A stretch of 45,798 nt of DNA from positions 79,086,062-79,131,859 of the forward strand of contig JBOZIK010000001.1 in NCBI GenBank assembly GCA_051453625.1, in the 5' to 3' direction. Under the pieces are notes generated by a model. That model made no database searches, was not told the origin of the DNA, and saw nothing but the letters and a program-made list of their open reading frames with translations. Shown here one piece after another: positions 19,854-30,945 of this stretch (within the stretch, counting starts at the first letter, position 1; each line of letters starts with the position of its first letter). Origin of the DNA: Welwitschia mirabilis. Taxonomy: Eukaryota; Gnetophyta; Gnetopsida; Welwitschiales. Both the position numbers and the translations under genes were made by a program.

Positions 19854-20940
19854 TGTCACTTCCTTGGTGACGAATTTATTTGTAAGTGGGAGACTATTAG
19901 GTTAAACATCAACCAAATCTTTGTCTTCTGTTCCCATCTTGTAAAATTATATAATGTGTGGGATGCCTAAAGGTGGAATCACACTGAGGCCCAAGTTCAG
20001 TCACAATTCCCGTCTTCAATGTACCTCATTTTAAAAGGATGTTGTATTTACCAACTGTTTGAATGTAATATTAGATGTTGGTTAAGAAATCCTTGATCTA
20101 ATATTTCTAGTCATATGAAACTAGTCATATAACAACAAGATTGGGAACCCTTTCTCTATTGAATTTTAACTTCCTCTGTTGTCAAGTAATATAGGTCATT
20201 TACGTTAGAGTGTGACCAATGAGTAAAACATCAACAAATTAAAATGTTAGCAGACTCAAACAATCATGTCGAGGAGACATTACCATTGTGTTGGCAACAT
20301 GTCAAAACAAAATGTCGGCAATTGTTTTTTACCAAAAAATGAAAAGCTTATTATTTTTATGAGATGTGCAATCAATCAATGCTCTACTAGTAAAAATAGA
20401 TTTTTCGTGGGAAAATCATGATTTTCCCCTTCCCTGTTTGCCATTGTTCACTGGCTTGTTGCATAGGAAATGGTCTTTTCACATCAGGAAATGGGTTTTA
20501 ATAGGTACCTGTGCACAACATTTTACAAAAAGTTGGCAACTTGTCAACGACATTTTACAAAAAGTTAGCAACTTGTCAATGACATTTTGCAAAAAGTCAG
20601 CACTAGCGACATGTCACCAAATTTTTCAAAATGTTGAACAAAAATGTTGACCAACTTCGAGACTTCTTAAAGAGTGTGACATCATGTAAATCTCTCTATT
20701 GCCTTTCTCTTTTTTATTTTACTTTGCTGATTACTCAAGCTTATTATTAGATACTTGGTAAATTAGTAGTTTGAAATTCAATTTGAAAAACAAATTTGAG
20801 GATTTATAAGAAATTGATATTTAGAAACATATCTAGGCATATAATCAATTAAATTCCATAATTGTGTTGCAGCTTGCAAATGCCAAAATAAAGTACCTTT
20901 TGATGAGCATTGGGTTTCAATTGCATGCATGAAGTTTTAA
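19854..20940 (+). repeat. Probable Ty3/gypsy LTR (family C), interrupted by MITE 1
   Basis: The phrase GGTGACGAATTTATTTG followed by the purine tract AAGTGGGAGA (19884-19893) recurs at 36616-36642. In both copies a TTAGG/CTAGG start follows and the next ~300 bp share weaker similarity (a GGGAACC block at ~20140 and ~36909). Such an arrangement is typical of a polypurine tract and gypsy LTR start. The right border is not clear. MITE 1 is inserted at 20217. Confidence 0.5.
20217..20672 (+). mobile_element. hAT-like MITE, copy 1
   Basis: Starts CAATGAGTAAAACATC, matching the terminal repeat of copy 2. The flanks carry AGTGTGAC on both sides (20209-20216 and 20673-20680), an exact 8-bp target duplication; the match extends to 10 bp. 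The interior has repeats of ATGTC/TTGGCAAC-type words. The right terminus is poorly preserved (CTTCTTAAAG). No transposase is encoded; a 94-codon reading inside is chance. Confidence 0.75.
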
Positions 20941-21380
20941 GTGTGAAGCCGAATTGCACTTAGAGTCTTGGTTTATGCTTTTGTCATATTTTAATACTAT
21001 GTACCCCATGTTGTAAGGGGTATTGCCATAAAACCACATTGAGAGGCCTTTTATTTTAACAGTGTAAAAATAAGGAAATTCAAAAGTGCTTCTAGGGTGT
21101 AAGGTTGTTTTGAGTTTCTTTAAAACACCTGTTTTAGGATTTGGGTGTGAGAGACTTATTCTTCCAAATGTGCCTCATGCATTGTTCTGTGCCTTGTACA
21201 CTTTTTGCTTGATATCTAGTAAAAGCTCTAGATTTGCTTCCCATTAATGTTTCCCTCTGCATTAGGGGATTTTACCAAATGCCGTTCTGTTCCCTTTTTG
21301 CTATTGCTCTTTCTGCTCTCATTTTACTAGGTGACTGGTTAATTGCAATGCATTTTGTATGTACCAAAAAGACAAAATAA
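20941..21380. other. Spacer between the two MITEs
   Basis: AT-rich DNA with no gene. It would form the loop if the two inverted MITE copies paired in one transcript. Confidence 0.5.
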
Positions 21381-21388
21381 ATCACAAT

Positions 21389-21813
21389 CAATGAGTAAAA
21401 TGTCGCGACATGTCGCCAAATTTGAAAATGTCTTCAAGTCTGCTGACATTTTCAGCCGACATTTACGACATTTCCGACTTTTTGCCGACATATTGCAGAC
21501 TTTTTCAAAATGTCTCAAACAGGTACTGTTGAAACCATTTTCTGGCCAAAAAAACCATTTTCTGCACAACAAACCAGTGAACAATGAGAAAAATTGAAGG
21601 GAAAAATCACAAGTTTCCCATGAAAAATACATTTCTGCCACTAGAGCATTGATTGGTTGCACATCTCATAAAATTAGTAAGCTTTGCATTTTTTTGAGAA
21701 AAACAATTGCCGACATTTTGCTCCGACATTTTGTCAACACAATGGTGACATGTCTCCCCGACACGACTTTTTGAGTTCACTGACATTTTAATTTGCCGAC
21801 ATTTTACTCATTG
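21389..21813 (-). mobile_element. hAT-like MITE, copy 2 (opposite orientation)
   Basis: 425 bp with terminal inverted repeats CAATGAGTAAAATGTCG and CGACATTTTACTCATTG. It is flanked by ATCACAAT at 21381-21388 and 21814-21821, an exact 8-bp duplication. An 8-bp duplication and a CAATG terminus fit the hAT superfamily. Read on the minus strand it aligns with copy 1 along nearly its whole length. It is dense in CGACAT words. It is non-autonomous. Confidence 0.9.
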
Positions 21814-21821
21814 ATCACAAT

Positions 21822-23419
21822 GCATGGTCTACTAGAAATTAGTTTGTAGAATATGCCATAAATTATGACCATTGTAGTCATCTTTCAGACACAGATGTCA
21901 CCAATAAAAACTAAATACTCTTTCTACATTCTGCTCAACTTTTCTATATATAGTTATATTGCAATTTGTTGTGCACTAAATTTTATATATGACTCTGATT
22001 TAGCCAAAAGAATTTCAAAACTATTCTATATTCGCCTACCACTTTATGATTGTTGAAACAAAGTCCCTTATAAATAGAAGGCCTCCTTTCCCTCAGCAAA
22101 TAAGTTTTGGTGGCTGAATACAGCTTAAATGTGCCTAAATGAAGCTCAGATACCAAAAAAAAAGATTTAAATAAAAGTAATAGACCAACAAATCAAGAAG
22201 ATGTTTTTAATTTATACAAAATCCTTTATAATCTTGTGGCAAAAGGAAAGTCCAAACTCTAGCCAGTGACATGGATTAAGTAACTATTCACATTCCAGTA
22301 GAAATTGAAATAGGCGAAAATGGTAACATTTACTAAGAGTAGAAACTCCCTTTGCACTCATTTGCTTGCCTAACAATATTAGTGAGGACATTTCTGTCAA
22401 CTCGCTCTTGAACAACTAGTTCAAGAACGGAAGTCTTGGCAAAATTGTCAAAAGTGACAAGTTGGAGTGCAGAAAGTGCAAGTATACAATTAGTGGAAGA
22501 CTAGAGGTCTTGGCAAAATTGTCAAATGGGCAAGTTGGACTGTAGAAAGCGTAAGCATGATTGTGGGAAAAGGGGTTGTCAAATATATTGGGACATCAAA
22601 GGTGCTCAATTAACATGTTCCTTTTGAGATTTCCAGATTGAGCCAGGATCACGCATATCTAGCACTATAAGATTATGGTGTCGGGCTCACACATAGATTT
22701 AGGCAGGATCTTACAGAGTACTTACCACAGCTTCAATTACACCATAAAGATGAAATCCAGCTTCCATTTCAAAGATTTTGTCACTAGCGTCAATGCCAAA
22801 AGAGTACATGGCTATATGTAAAGGCTCATCTTATAATGCATCCACTATGGAATTTCACAACTCGTCCTTTCCATGAAGGAAGTTTTAGAGAAATCTGATT
22901 CTTAAATAAATAATTTATAATTAATCTATACTCGGATTCTAATTTTCAAGTAAATAATTTATAATTTATTTACACTAAGAATACCCATTTACACTTAAAA
23001 CGATTCAATTTTGTCCCAAGTAACGTTTGTCTGTATCATATTTTCAAGCTAATAATATATTTTAATTTTTCTAGGGTAATTTTCCACTTTTAGTGTTACA
23101 ATCGCTTTGTTTCTTCGCAACTGGGCATTTAAAAGGAGTCACCGTATTAGTAAATGTTACTCACTGCATGGCCGCTATAACGAATACATTTTATGCTAGT
23201 CATGGTCGTAGACTAGCACTAGGGGCGTATCGAGTTGAAAAAAGGAAGTGAGAAACACCCGTGATATGGGAAAAAGTTTTAAGTTAGACAATGATCCATC
23301 TTGGTTTCAGTGTATGTGGTAGCTACGACTCTGAAAGATCGTACTGGAGTGCAATCAAAGAAAAGAAATACAAAGAATTGCGAGAAGGAACTGACTTAAG
23401 AGAAGATGTAGGGGGGCAA
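21822..23419. other. Region downstream of reductase exon 1 (intron or intergenic)
   Basis: No clear exon of the reductase is seen here. It holds a TATA-like site (CTTATAAATAGAAGG, ~22069), a 74-bp tandem duplication (22431-22578) and a minus-strand 32-codon open stretch ending in a GTAAGT donor near 22720. If the reductase gene is intact, most of this is its first intron. Confidence 0.5.
22431..22578. repeat. 74-bp tandem duplication
   Basis: Unit begins AAGTCTTGGCAAAATTGTCAAA at 22431 and again as AGGTCTTGGCAAAATTGTCAAA at 22505. Two copies with several mismatches. Confidence 0.8.
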
Positions 23420-23712
23420 ATCAAGCTGTAGATTACAAATAAACGAAAACATTAGCATATCAGAGGCAAATCCCAAGGATTTGCATTCGTAATACAATCA
23501 CCAAAACATGTGGGACAAAAAAGATCAAGCTGAACGAAAACACTAGCGTAACACATGTGAACCCTGAGGATTTGAATTCATAACAGAAACAACAAAACAT
23601 GTAAGAATAGAAAAATTAGCTGTAGATCACAAATGAACAAAAGCATTAGCATATCAAAGACGAGACCTGAGAATTTGTATTCATAATAGAAACGCCAAAC
23701 GATTCGAAGACT
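23420..23712. repeat. ~95-bp tandem repeat, three copies, covering end of reductase exon 1
   Basis: Copies start near 23424, 23527 and 23620. Each holds an AACATTAGCATATCA-like word and a GGATTTG(A/C)ATTCATAA-like word. The last copy contains the 3' end of the exon and its splice donor; the other two lie just inside the intron. Confidence 0.75.
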
Positions 23713-23855
23713 TTTCGTCGCTCAGACCGAGAATGGGCCGTACACATGCGGGAACCAGGATGAACTCCAGATTTGTGGAGACCTTTGGCAATGGCTTCGG
23801 ACATCTTGCCAGCTCCAATGAAACCCAAAACAAACCCTCCAACTGCTTCAGCCAT
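23667..23855 (-). CDS. P5CR: Pyrroline-5-carboxylate reductase, exon 1
   Basis: First exon of the enzyme that reduces pyrroline-5-carboxylate to proline with NAD(P)H, the last step of proline synthesis, in cytosol or plastid. The 63 codons start MAEAVGG and include LGFIGAGKMSEAIAKGL (the dinucleotide-binding Rossmann motif), GVHPGSRMCTAHSRSERR and FESFGVSIM, all typical of plant P5CR N-termini. A donor (CAG then GTCTCG) follows NSQ at 23667; translation past it hits a stop in seven codons. The Met fits the family start, and a TATA-like site lies about 75 bp upstream. Later exons were not found, so the gene either has a long intron beyond recognition or this is a detached exon. Confidence 0.85.
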
Positions 23856-23925
23856 TTCACCCTTTCGCTATTGCTATCCGATGCAGATTCAGGCTCCACA
23901 ACTCGGGTAAGATCACGCCTCTTCG

Positions 23926-23935
23926 ATTTTAAATA
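23926..23935 (-). promoter_or_regulatory. TATA-like box of P5CR
   Basis: Minus strand ATTTAAAATC in the context CACTATTTAAAATCG, about 70-80 bp upstream of the start codon, leaving a short leader. Confidence 0.5.
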
Positions 23936-24119
23936 GTGTCCGTTTCAGGGTATTTGCCACAGCTTTTGAAATTAAAAAGATCTTGAAAAAGGATAAAAAA
24001 GGCTGAGCGTGCAGGCTAGGTGGCAATTTCCGAGTGGAATAGTGCAACAACAGGAATCAGACGTACTATTTAAGCGCAATGGTCAATCGCCAATATGCCA
24101 TGTAATTGTGGAGACATTT

Positions 24120-24415
24120 TTGTTTCTACGACTTCCCTAATCTTGGCTCTTCTAACAAAGAACAACGATATGTCATAGAGATTTATTTGTTTCTAAGACT
24201 TTCCTAATTTTTTTAAGTCTTTACATGCGTTATAAAAAGATAACACTATGCCCTTTTGTTATAGACAGTTGTTTCCAAGACTTATTAATCCTTTGAGTCT
24301 GTAGCTATTTTATGAAAGGATAACAATATGTCATAGAGATCTATTTGTTTCCAGGATTTTCTTAATCCACCAAGTCGTTCCCTGCTTTACAAAAGGACAA
24401 GGATATGTTATAGGC
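24120..24415. repeat. Four-copy tandem repeat upstream of P5CR
   Basis: Imperfect units of about 67-82 bp start at ~24120, 24187, 24269 and 24345. Each opens with TTGTTTC(T/C)A(A/C/G)GA and ends in an ATATGTCATAGAGAT-like phrase. It lies about 190-490 bp upstream of the TATA-like site. Confidence 0.8.
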
Positions 24416-25499
24416 AAAATCATATCAGTTACTTACAAGTTGGGCAAGGGCCTTAGCTTACAAGTTAAATTTGATTAGTAATTTCCTTGTGGTCAGTAGT
24501 TTAAAATTCTCACATGAGTCAAAGGGTGTGTGGGCAATTCTATACATATGCTACATATTTCTTACAATGATAGACATGAACATAGCCCCACAAGATGCGA
24601 CTGGTGCTTTTGTGTACTACTGGGATTTCCTACTCATCAAAATGGGGGAAAAAAGGTTATTTACGAGTTACTTCCAACTCAAGGTGAGCATGATCTACAA
24701 TTTTTGTCTTAAATTTAGCATTGAGTTCATGAATCATGTGTTAGCTCTTTGTGATTTTGAGGACTTACAACTGGCACAACCATTGTGATTTTGAGGACTT
24801 ACAACTAGCACAACCAAATTAGAATTCATTGGCCTTTTTATGATCATTTTTCTTAGAGTTCACAACCAAATTGGAGTTCACACTTTTAACATTTCTTAGA
24901 GAGTTCACAAGGCTTACTACCCCATAGAATTTCACACACTCTTCTAATGTCCTTGATGTCAAGAAAAAAAAAAAAAACTTTTGGAAAATGTTTACTCACT
25001 GCTTTACATTATTGGAACTAATTGGTATGTATATATGTAAGGTACTGCAAGTAACTTCTTTAAAATGATGGAGACATTTCATCATCTTTACTGATGATTT
25101 TAGTCAGTACACATTTCTTTACTTTTTGCTTAAAAAATCCATGACTTTAGTAATTATCCAATAATAAATAAAATTTGCAAACAAGAAAATTGGTAAATTA
25201 ATTAAAAGTTTAACAACTAATGGAGGAACTAAGTACATAATTTAAAATTTCAAAAATTTTTAAGTTAATTTAGAAATGTTTGTGAAATTACCCCACCCCA
25301 CACTTTGTGATTTAACAGTGTAGCAAAATGTAAGATTAGAATATTAGTTGAAACGATCAGAACACTCTTTCATAACATGGTGGTTTTTAAAAAATTAGTG
25401 AATGGAGGTTTTAAGTACAACAACTTACCTACTGAATAGGTTACTTACTTCAAGTCTAAATGCTAAAACTCCTATATCAAAAAGGATTATGCTATGTCT
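24416..25499. other. AT-rich region, no gene
   Basis: Includes a 105-codon reading at 24471 (+) with no recognised domain, a 34-bp tandem duplication (24749-24816), and a poly-A run near 24965. Confidence 0.5.
24749..24816. repeat. 34-bp tandem duplication
   Basis: TTGTGATTTTGAGGACTTAC... occurs at 24749-24782 and 24783-24816 with a single mismatch, so it is recent. Confidence 0.92.
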
Positions 25500-25982
25500 T
25501 CACAAATAATATCTCAAGAAACACCTTGGCACTTGCCTGCTTGAGGATATCTTCTACTTCAAAGAGAGATATTTCCTAACTACTAAGGTAGAGGGTAGTA
25601 ATCTTAAAATAGAGAAAAATGTTGGTTAATTATATGACAAAAACGATAATTATCATTCTTCGATAAAGACTACAAGAAATTTTCAAAGTTTTAAATCATT
25701 CATTAAAACTTATTCAAATAAGTGAAAACAAGTAAAATGATTATAGCGAGGTAGCAAATAAAGAGAAAAATGGCCAAATTATTTTTCTACTAAGAACTAA
25801 AAGTGATTATTCACACGATAAATAATCAAGCTAACATACATAAAGGAAACCACAAGAATGATTATCATTTGCTTCATCAAAAATGATTAAGTGACAAGGA
25901 TTTTATAAGCATGAAATAGATCGTTTATTGTGAATTATGGATGTTGTTAATAAAATAAAAGAACTTATAATATTGAAATATC
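25500..25982. repeat. Dispersed ~480-bp repeat, copy 1
   Basis: Aligns with 26106-26586 along its length: a CTTCAAAGAGAGATAT word, a TTATCATTCTTC word, a GATAAATAA word and an AAAGAACTT.. end. Moderate identity. No coding capacity. Confidence 0.7.
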
Positions 25983-26105
25983 ACTACCATTTAAATATGG
26001 TTTATCTTATAATTTGATGTAGGAAATGGAAAACATAACTTGTTTCATAAATCTATCACCCAATTATCTAACCGACAAAAATCCTAAAAAAGACATCCTT
26101 ATATT

Positions 26106-26586
26106 GTGGAAAATAATATTCAAGAAAGACCTTGGTCATTACATGCTTTATGATATACTCAATTTCAAAGAGAGATATGTCCTTGTTGCCAAGGTAAGGA
26201 GTAGAAGTCTTGAATAAAGACTAGAGCCATCAATTGTGGTATGAGAAACATTAATTATTATTTTTCCACAAGGAATACAAGGGAATTCAAAGTTTACAAA
26301 ATTCATTTAGAAGAAATCAATTGAATGCAAAGATGTGAAATTCTTTAAAAGAAACAAGAAAACTAATAAAAAAATATTATTCTTTTCACAAGCATTGGAA
26401 ATGATCATTCATAAGATAAATAACTGGTCAAATATTAAATAAATAAAATTATAACAATCACCATCATTACCTTAACCTAATATGATTAACCATTAAACAA
26501 TAAAATTTTATCTATTGTTAATAGATCATTTACTATAAATCTTAAATTGCACAAGGCATACAAAAGAACTTGCAATATGAAAAATA
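26106..26586. repeat. Dispersed ~480-bp repeat, copy 2
   Basis: Copy of 25500-25982, with AATTTCAAAGAGAGATATG at ~26159 and CAAAAGAACTTGCAATATGA at its end. A 63-codon reading at 26026 lies partly in it and is not supported. Confidence 0.7.
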
Positions 26587-26659
26587 CATGGAACATCTAT
26601 AAAATAGTTGACATTTTAATTGAAGTTAACATTACGATGGAGAAGGCAATCATCGATAG

Positions 26660-27771
26660 TTTTGTAAGAGTAGAATAAGATTTCCCCTTGACCCAAGGCT
26701 TTTTGGCATATTTACTGATGATCTGAAATATTAGGTGAAGGATGTTTTAAATCATGTTGTTTCAGTGAATGATTTCACCATGAACATGCTTATTTTTGTA
26801 GATAATGGGGACTTGATTACAAATTCAACATAAAGACTAAATCAAATGCTTCAAATTCTTCATAACTTCTATAATAAGTCTGGTACGAAAGTTAATAAGG
26901 CAAAAATTTTAATTTGCAATAGTAGAAATAGGAGCTACAACTTTATCTTTGGTGAAATTAGAATCAATATTTGTTAATCCTATAAATATTTAGGGACTAA
27001 GTTTACTAGTAACTATAGTTAGAATTCTATTATCTCTCAACGAGTTTCTAGTGACATGCAAGATCTCTTTGAACTATGAAATAATTATAGCAAAATGCAT
27101 ATATTAGCTTAGGAAATCAAAAGAAAAATTTTTCGTGTTCTTGTTTAACCTATGTTTGTATGACTATATAGATCAAGAACATTCTCAATCTACAAAAAAG
27201 GGGTAAAAATTAGAGCATGTATAAAAATAGCTTCTTGTTTATGAATTATAAAAATGCAAACTTCTTATGATATCTTTCTTCTTAAAGTGGATTAACGACC
27301 TTTTGAATTTGAGGATATTTGTCAATTTATGACTTTTATTCAAAAGTTGAGTTGCATTGAGGAGGCTAATTATGCTAATAAGGTAATGATAATTACTCAC
27401 TAAAGTGATTAGTTGAATCAAGGCAAGTTATGTCTCCAAAAGTAGAATATTGTAATAAAAAATATACCACTAAACAAATGCTTTTTTAAGAAGATAGTAA
27501 AGGAGAGAGTTTTGCCTAAAGTTTAGATGAATGCCTCCAGTAAGAAACTATAGTATATGGATACAGTTAGAGGTGGATTATTACATGAGTCTCAAAACTA
27601 TCCTTTATAACTTTACTAATCTACTTAATAAGTCAATCTGCAAGAGCAAGAATGATCTTCCATCATCTACTTGTTGAAACTGGTCACTGGGTCAATTTAC
27701 CTAAAGAAGAGCATGTACATAGACTATGCAAATGTAACAGCAATAATGAAAGAAGTTTCTTTTTGCATTAG
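26660..27771 (+). pseudogene. LINE reverse transcriptase, C-terminal part (decayed)
   Basis: A broken L1-like fragment. Frames show PLDPRLFGIFTDD near 26693, then FVDNGDLITNST (26795-26830), the place of the FADD catalytic motif with its second Asp changed to Asn. VNKAKILICNS (~26890-26925) and SYKYLGTKFTSN (~26979-27010) follow, then a decayed thumb region. The C-terminal HHLLVETGHW and LCKCNSNNER stretch (27661-27750) matches the Cys-rich tail of plant LINEs. Stop at 27769-27771. No 5' half is nearby. Confidence 0.8.
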
Positions 27772-27989
27772 TCTCTTATTCACATTTGAGAGAAGCATAA
27801 TATTACTTATAATTTGTTACTTGCTTTTTTCCAGATTAACCCTATCATTTTGGGCCATTTCATTCATATGGCTTTTAAATTTCTTTAAAATTTAATTAAG
27901 TGTTTATAGTTGTCCATCAAATACAACGAGGTTTCCTTGAACATACTTAAGTTTTTCAGTTTCCAATTTTCATAAATTTCATAAACCTA

Positions 27990-28170
27990 ATATACTAATC
28001 ATATGATCTAACAAAATTCTAATAAAGCATTAAAGGAATCAAGCTCAAATAATAAATAACAAAAGAACATTTGAAATATACTATTACAATGTAATTAATC
28101 ATAATTAGGTTAGTGATTGGAATAAAATATAAAATCCACTCAAAAATCAAATTCCATTAATGACTAATGT
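27990..28170. repeat. Partial copy of the dispersed repeat (copy 3)
   Basis: AATAATAAATAACAAAAGAAC... at ~28050 aligns with ~28733 and with the ends of the copies at 25982 and 26586. Confidence 0.5.
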
Positions 28171-28329
28171 AAATATTACACTCAACTATAAGAAGGTACA
28201 AAACACACTCTTCATTTTTGCCAAGACTTGATAATTATTGTAATTTGTAATCTTTGAAGTTATGCCTTAGTGGTCAAGCATAGGTAGCACTTTTAGATTT
28301 ATAAAACTAGCATGGTTTATTATAGCATA

Positions 28330-28860
28330 TGTAATCCTAATTATCATTCTTCCATAAGAGTTGCAAAGGAATGTTAGAGATCATGAAGGATTATGTTTCT
28401 TGGGCAATGATCTAAATAAGGGATGTTTAAGGAGGAATTAAAAAAACTATTAAGAGTATTCATATCTAAAAGCTTCTCCTCATAAACACTATGAATGATT
28501 TCTCATAAGATAAACTACTAGGTAAGGCTAAGTGAAGATAATATGTTAAGCAAAAAAGGGTTTTGTAAATAAGCTATTCATCATAGAGTTCAAATGGCAT
28601 GGACACAGTTGGTATGGAGATGACTCATCTTACAATGAAATTTATGAAACATCAGGATAACATGAAAGATGTCATAAACACTAACACATTAATCATCCAC
28701 ACCCTAAAAACACCTTGAAAGAAATAACTCTAAAGAATAAATACCAAAGAACTTTTGAAATGGACTATTGCATAACTAATGGTCATAATCGTATTAATGA
28801 TGGAATATGAAACAAATCCAATCACATATCAAACTACATTAACCAATGATGCACATACTA
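28330..28860. repeat. Dispersed repeat, copy 4
   Basis: Contains ATCATTCTTCCATAAGAGTT, TTTCTCATAAGATAAACTAC and AAATACCAAAGAACTTTTGA in the same order as copies 1 and 2. Confidence 0.5.
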
Positions 28861-29760
28861 TAATGAACAACAATTTGGTATAGAAAGTCTTACGCTCAAT
28901 AAGACAAGAACGTCATAAAACAATCATTCCCTCTACCTCAGCGTAGAAAGAAGGCTTGGAATCCCATAATGAAACAAGCCTTCATCATAGCCATTAGAAA
29001 TGTAGATTTAAAATAATAGGATTTAGATGTAGAATGGAATAGAATCCAACACAACATGACATGATGTACCTTAACCCTTGAGGAAGTCTGTGCTCATGTA
29101 ACTAAGGGTGAGGTTGTTAATTACTATGAGGCTTACTTGGTATATTAAGATATATAAAGTTTAGTCATGATGAGCTTCATTGGGCATTAGGATTAATCAC
29201 ATTAATGTCTAGTCTTCTTAAGATCTCTTTAATTCTTTAGCTCTAGTTATTAGTTTGGCTTTTATCTAATTCTACAGGTTAGCTTGGGAAATGTAGTAAG
29301 CGATTTCCAATCTAGCTTTGTTAGGAACCTATACCCATTACAAATGTTCATGGCATTGTCGATCTAGACAGTAAATCTAGTCTTCTTAGGCTATTCATCT
29401 GGGTTGAATGCTATGCAACTCAAAATGACGTACGAGTTAAAATCCAAGCATCAATCCTTTTTTACAATAATTTGGATATTCTAAGGACTAAACTTAACTA
29501 ATGATAATTGAGTGTTAAACATTATATTTATAGTCTTATAATATATTATCTATTAAGTTTATATGGCCAAATATTTAAAAATGTTAATTGCTAGTTCCTT
29601 AGGAAATAATCTAATTTTAGATGATTTATTAATTTTCATAAAACCTTTAAACTTAATTTGAAAACTATCTTATATTTTTCAAAGTAATTACAAACAACCT
29701 TGTTTATTATCAATGTAATAAAATAAAATTTGTTCTAGGGCTTACTCGTTTAATTTGATT
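28861..29760. other. AT-rich region, no gene
   Basis: No reading frame, motif or internal repeat that I can support. Confidence 0.5.
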
Positions 29761-30033
29761 TTATACATTTCCATGAGTTGGTTTACTCTGTAACTGGCAA
29801 AAAACTTCTATCGTTTTTCGTTTGGAGAAGAGGGGAGAAAACTTTTGTAAATTCAGTTGAAAAGAGGTAGATTTATGTTGATGTTGGGGTTTTTCTGCAA
29901 GAGTTCGAATCTCTCGGGGGATCTTTTTATTCAATTTTAGTTCCGTGCAAAGACGTTTTATAAAATTTGCGTCTTCTGCTTTGAGGAGCATGTTGTGAAA
30001 CGGCATTTTTATTTCCTCCCCTTGTTTACCCAC
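29761..30033 (-). CDS. Unrecognised 90-codon ORF, divergent from the membrane-protein gene
   Basis: A basic, Lys/Gln-rich reading starting MGKQGEEIKMPF. No domain, signal peptide or membrane segment was recognised. It lies upstream of, and opposite to, the membrane-protein gene, in DNA less AT-rich than its surroundings. It may be a chance frame in a 5' untranslated exon or shared promoter. Low trust. Confidence 0.2.
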   Translation of the reverse strand: MGKQGEEIKMPFHNMLLKAEDANFIKRLCTELKLNKKIPREIRTLAEKPQHQHKSTSFQLNLQKFSPLFSKRKTIEVFCQLQSKPTHGNV

Positions 30034-30918
30034 GCATCAGTGGAAGGAGTCTTTTTGGAAATACCCTTTCCTTGGTATTCAGGCTACCAGTGCTAATCAA
30101 GGTGAACCCTTTCAAGCTACAAGCTGGATAAATTTGTTTCCTTTTTTTCCGTAAGATCGTTTCTCATTCTTTACTCAGATCGTTCCGTTTTGGAATGGAA
30201 AACGCTTGCGGTCTTATGTTGATTTTGCGTTTACAGACGTCTTTTCTAGCCTGTTTGAATTACTTATGGTGTTTTTCTGTCAAAAAGTATTTCCTTCTGT
30301 TGAATTTGCACAATCTTGCAGCATTATTTAACATGTGGAGGGAGTGTCTTCAGAACTTTTAGAAAGCATGTGTAACCTCAGTTTTGATGGCTTACTGTTA
30401 AACATCATAGCAAGGGTTTGGACGTTTCTGGAATAAGTATCTCAACCAGTTTGCAAGAACGAATAGGTTTGGATCTTATTTATCACGAAACTGCAAAATT
30501 CGATAAGATCTTGTTGATTCTCCAACGCTTTTTCATTATTGGCAATCTAACCAACTTGAAAGAAGGGTAAGACAAAAGGGTACACCTGCTAGTTGAATGA
30601 TATGATTAAATATGCTTTGTTATTTGTTAAACCTAACTATCGATTTCTATCCAATCTTCTATTTCTTTTCAAACGCCAAAGCCTTCATTTAGATAACTCT
30701 GTGGCTATCGTGAAATTGAGTGTTCTAGAAACTAGCACTGTTGTGCACATTTTCGTCATATGTGATATTGGAATTATCAAGACTCTCGGTGAATTTGTAT
30801 GCTTAGCTGTTTAGGTGCAAACCGTTGTTGATAAATATGTAGAGTATGCAAGTTGCTTGGTTATAAGCGTGGACACAACGTTAATTAGGAATATAAGTGT
30901 TCTGGTTGTCTTTTACAG
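30034..30918 (+). other. Probable leader and 5' UTR intron of the membrane-protein gene
   Basis: Ends in a pyrimidine-rich acceptor (TTTTACAG, AG at 30917-30918) before a short leader and ATG at 30946. Possible donors are GTGAAC near 30101 and GTAAGA near 30152. A 73-codon reading at 30593 shows no known domain. Confidence 0.45.
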
Positions 30919-30945
30919 GGCAAAAGCTAGTTTGCTGTACTTCCC

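Noticed and set aside
20366-21662. 94- and 107-codon ORFs with similar sequence on opposite strands
   Set aside because: Their similarity is explained by the two inverted MITE copies; no transposase or known domain is present.
22690-22820. Minus-strand 32-codon stretch (MYSFGIDASDKIFE...) ending in a GTAAGT donor, a possible P5CR exon
   Set aside because: It does not resemble P5CR downstream sequence, and no matching acceptor was convincing. Kept only as a note.
24471-24788. 105-codon plus-strand ORF
   Set aside because: No domain, an overlapping frame of similar quality, and the end falls in a recent 34-bp duplication. Probably chance.
27671-27895. 74-codon plus ORF
   Set aside because: It is an out-of-frame shadow of the LINE C-terminal tail.
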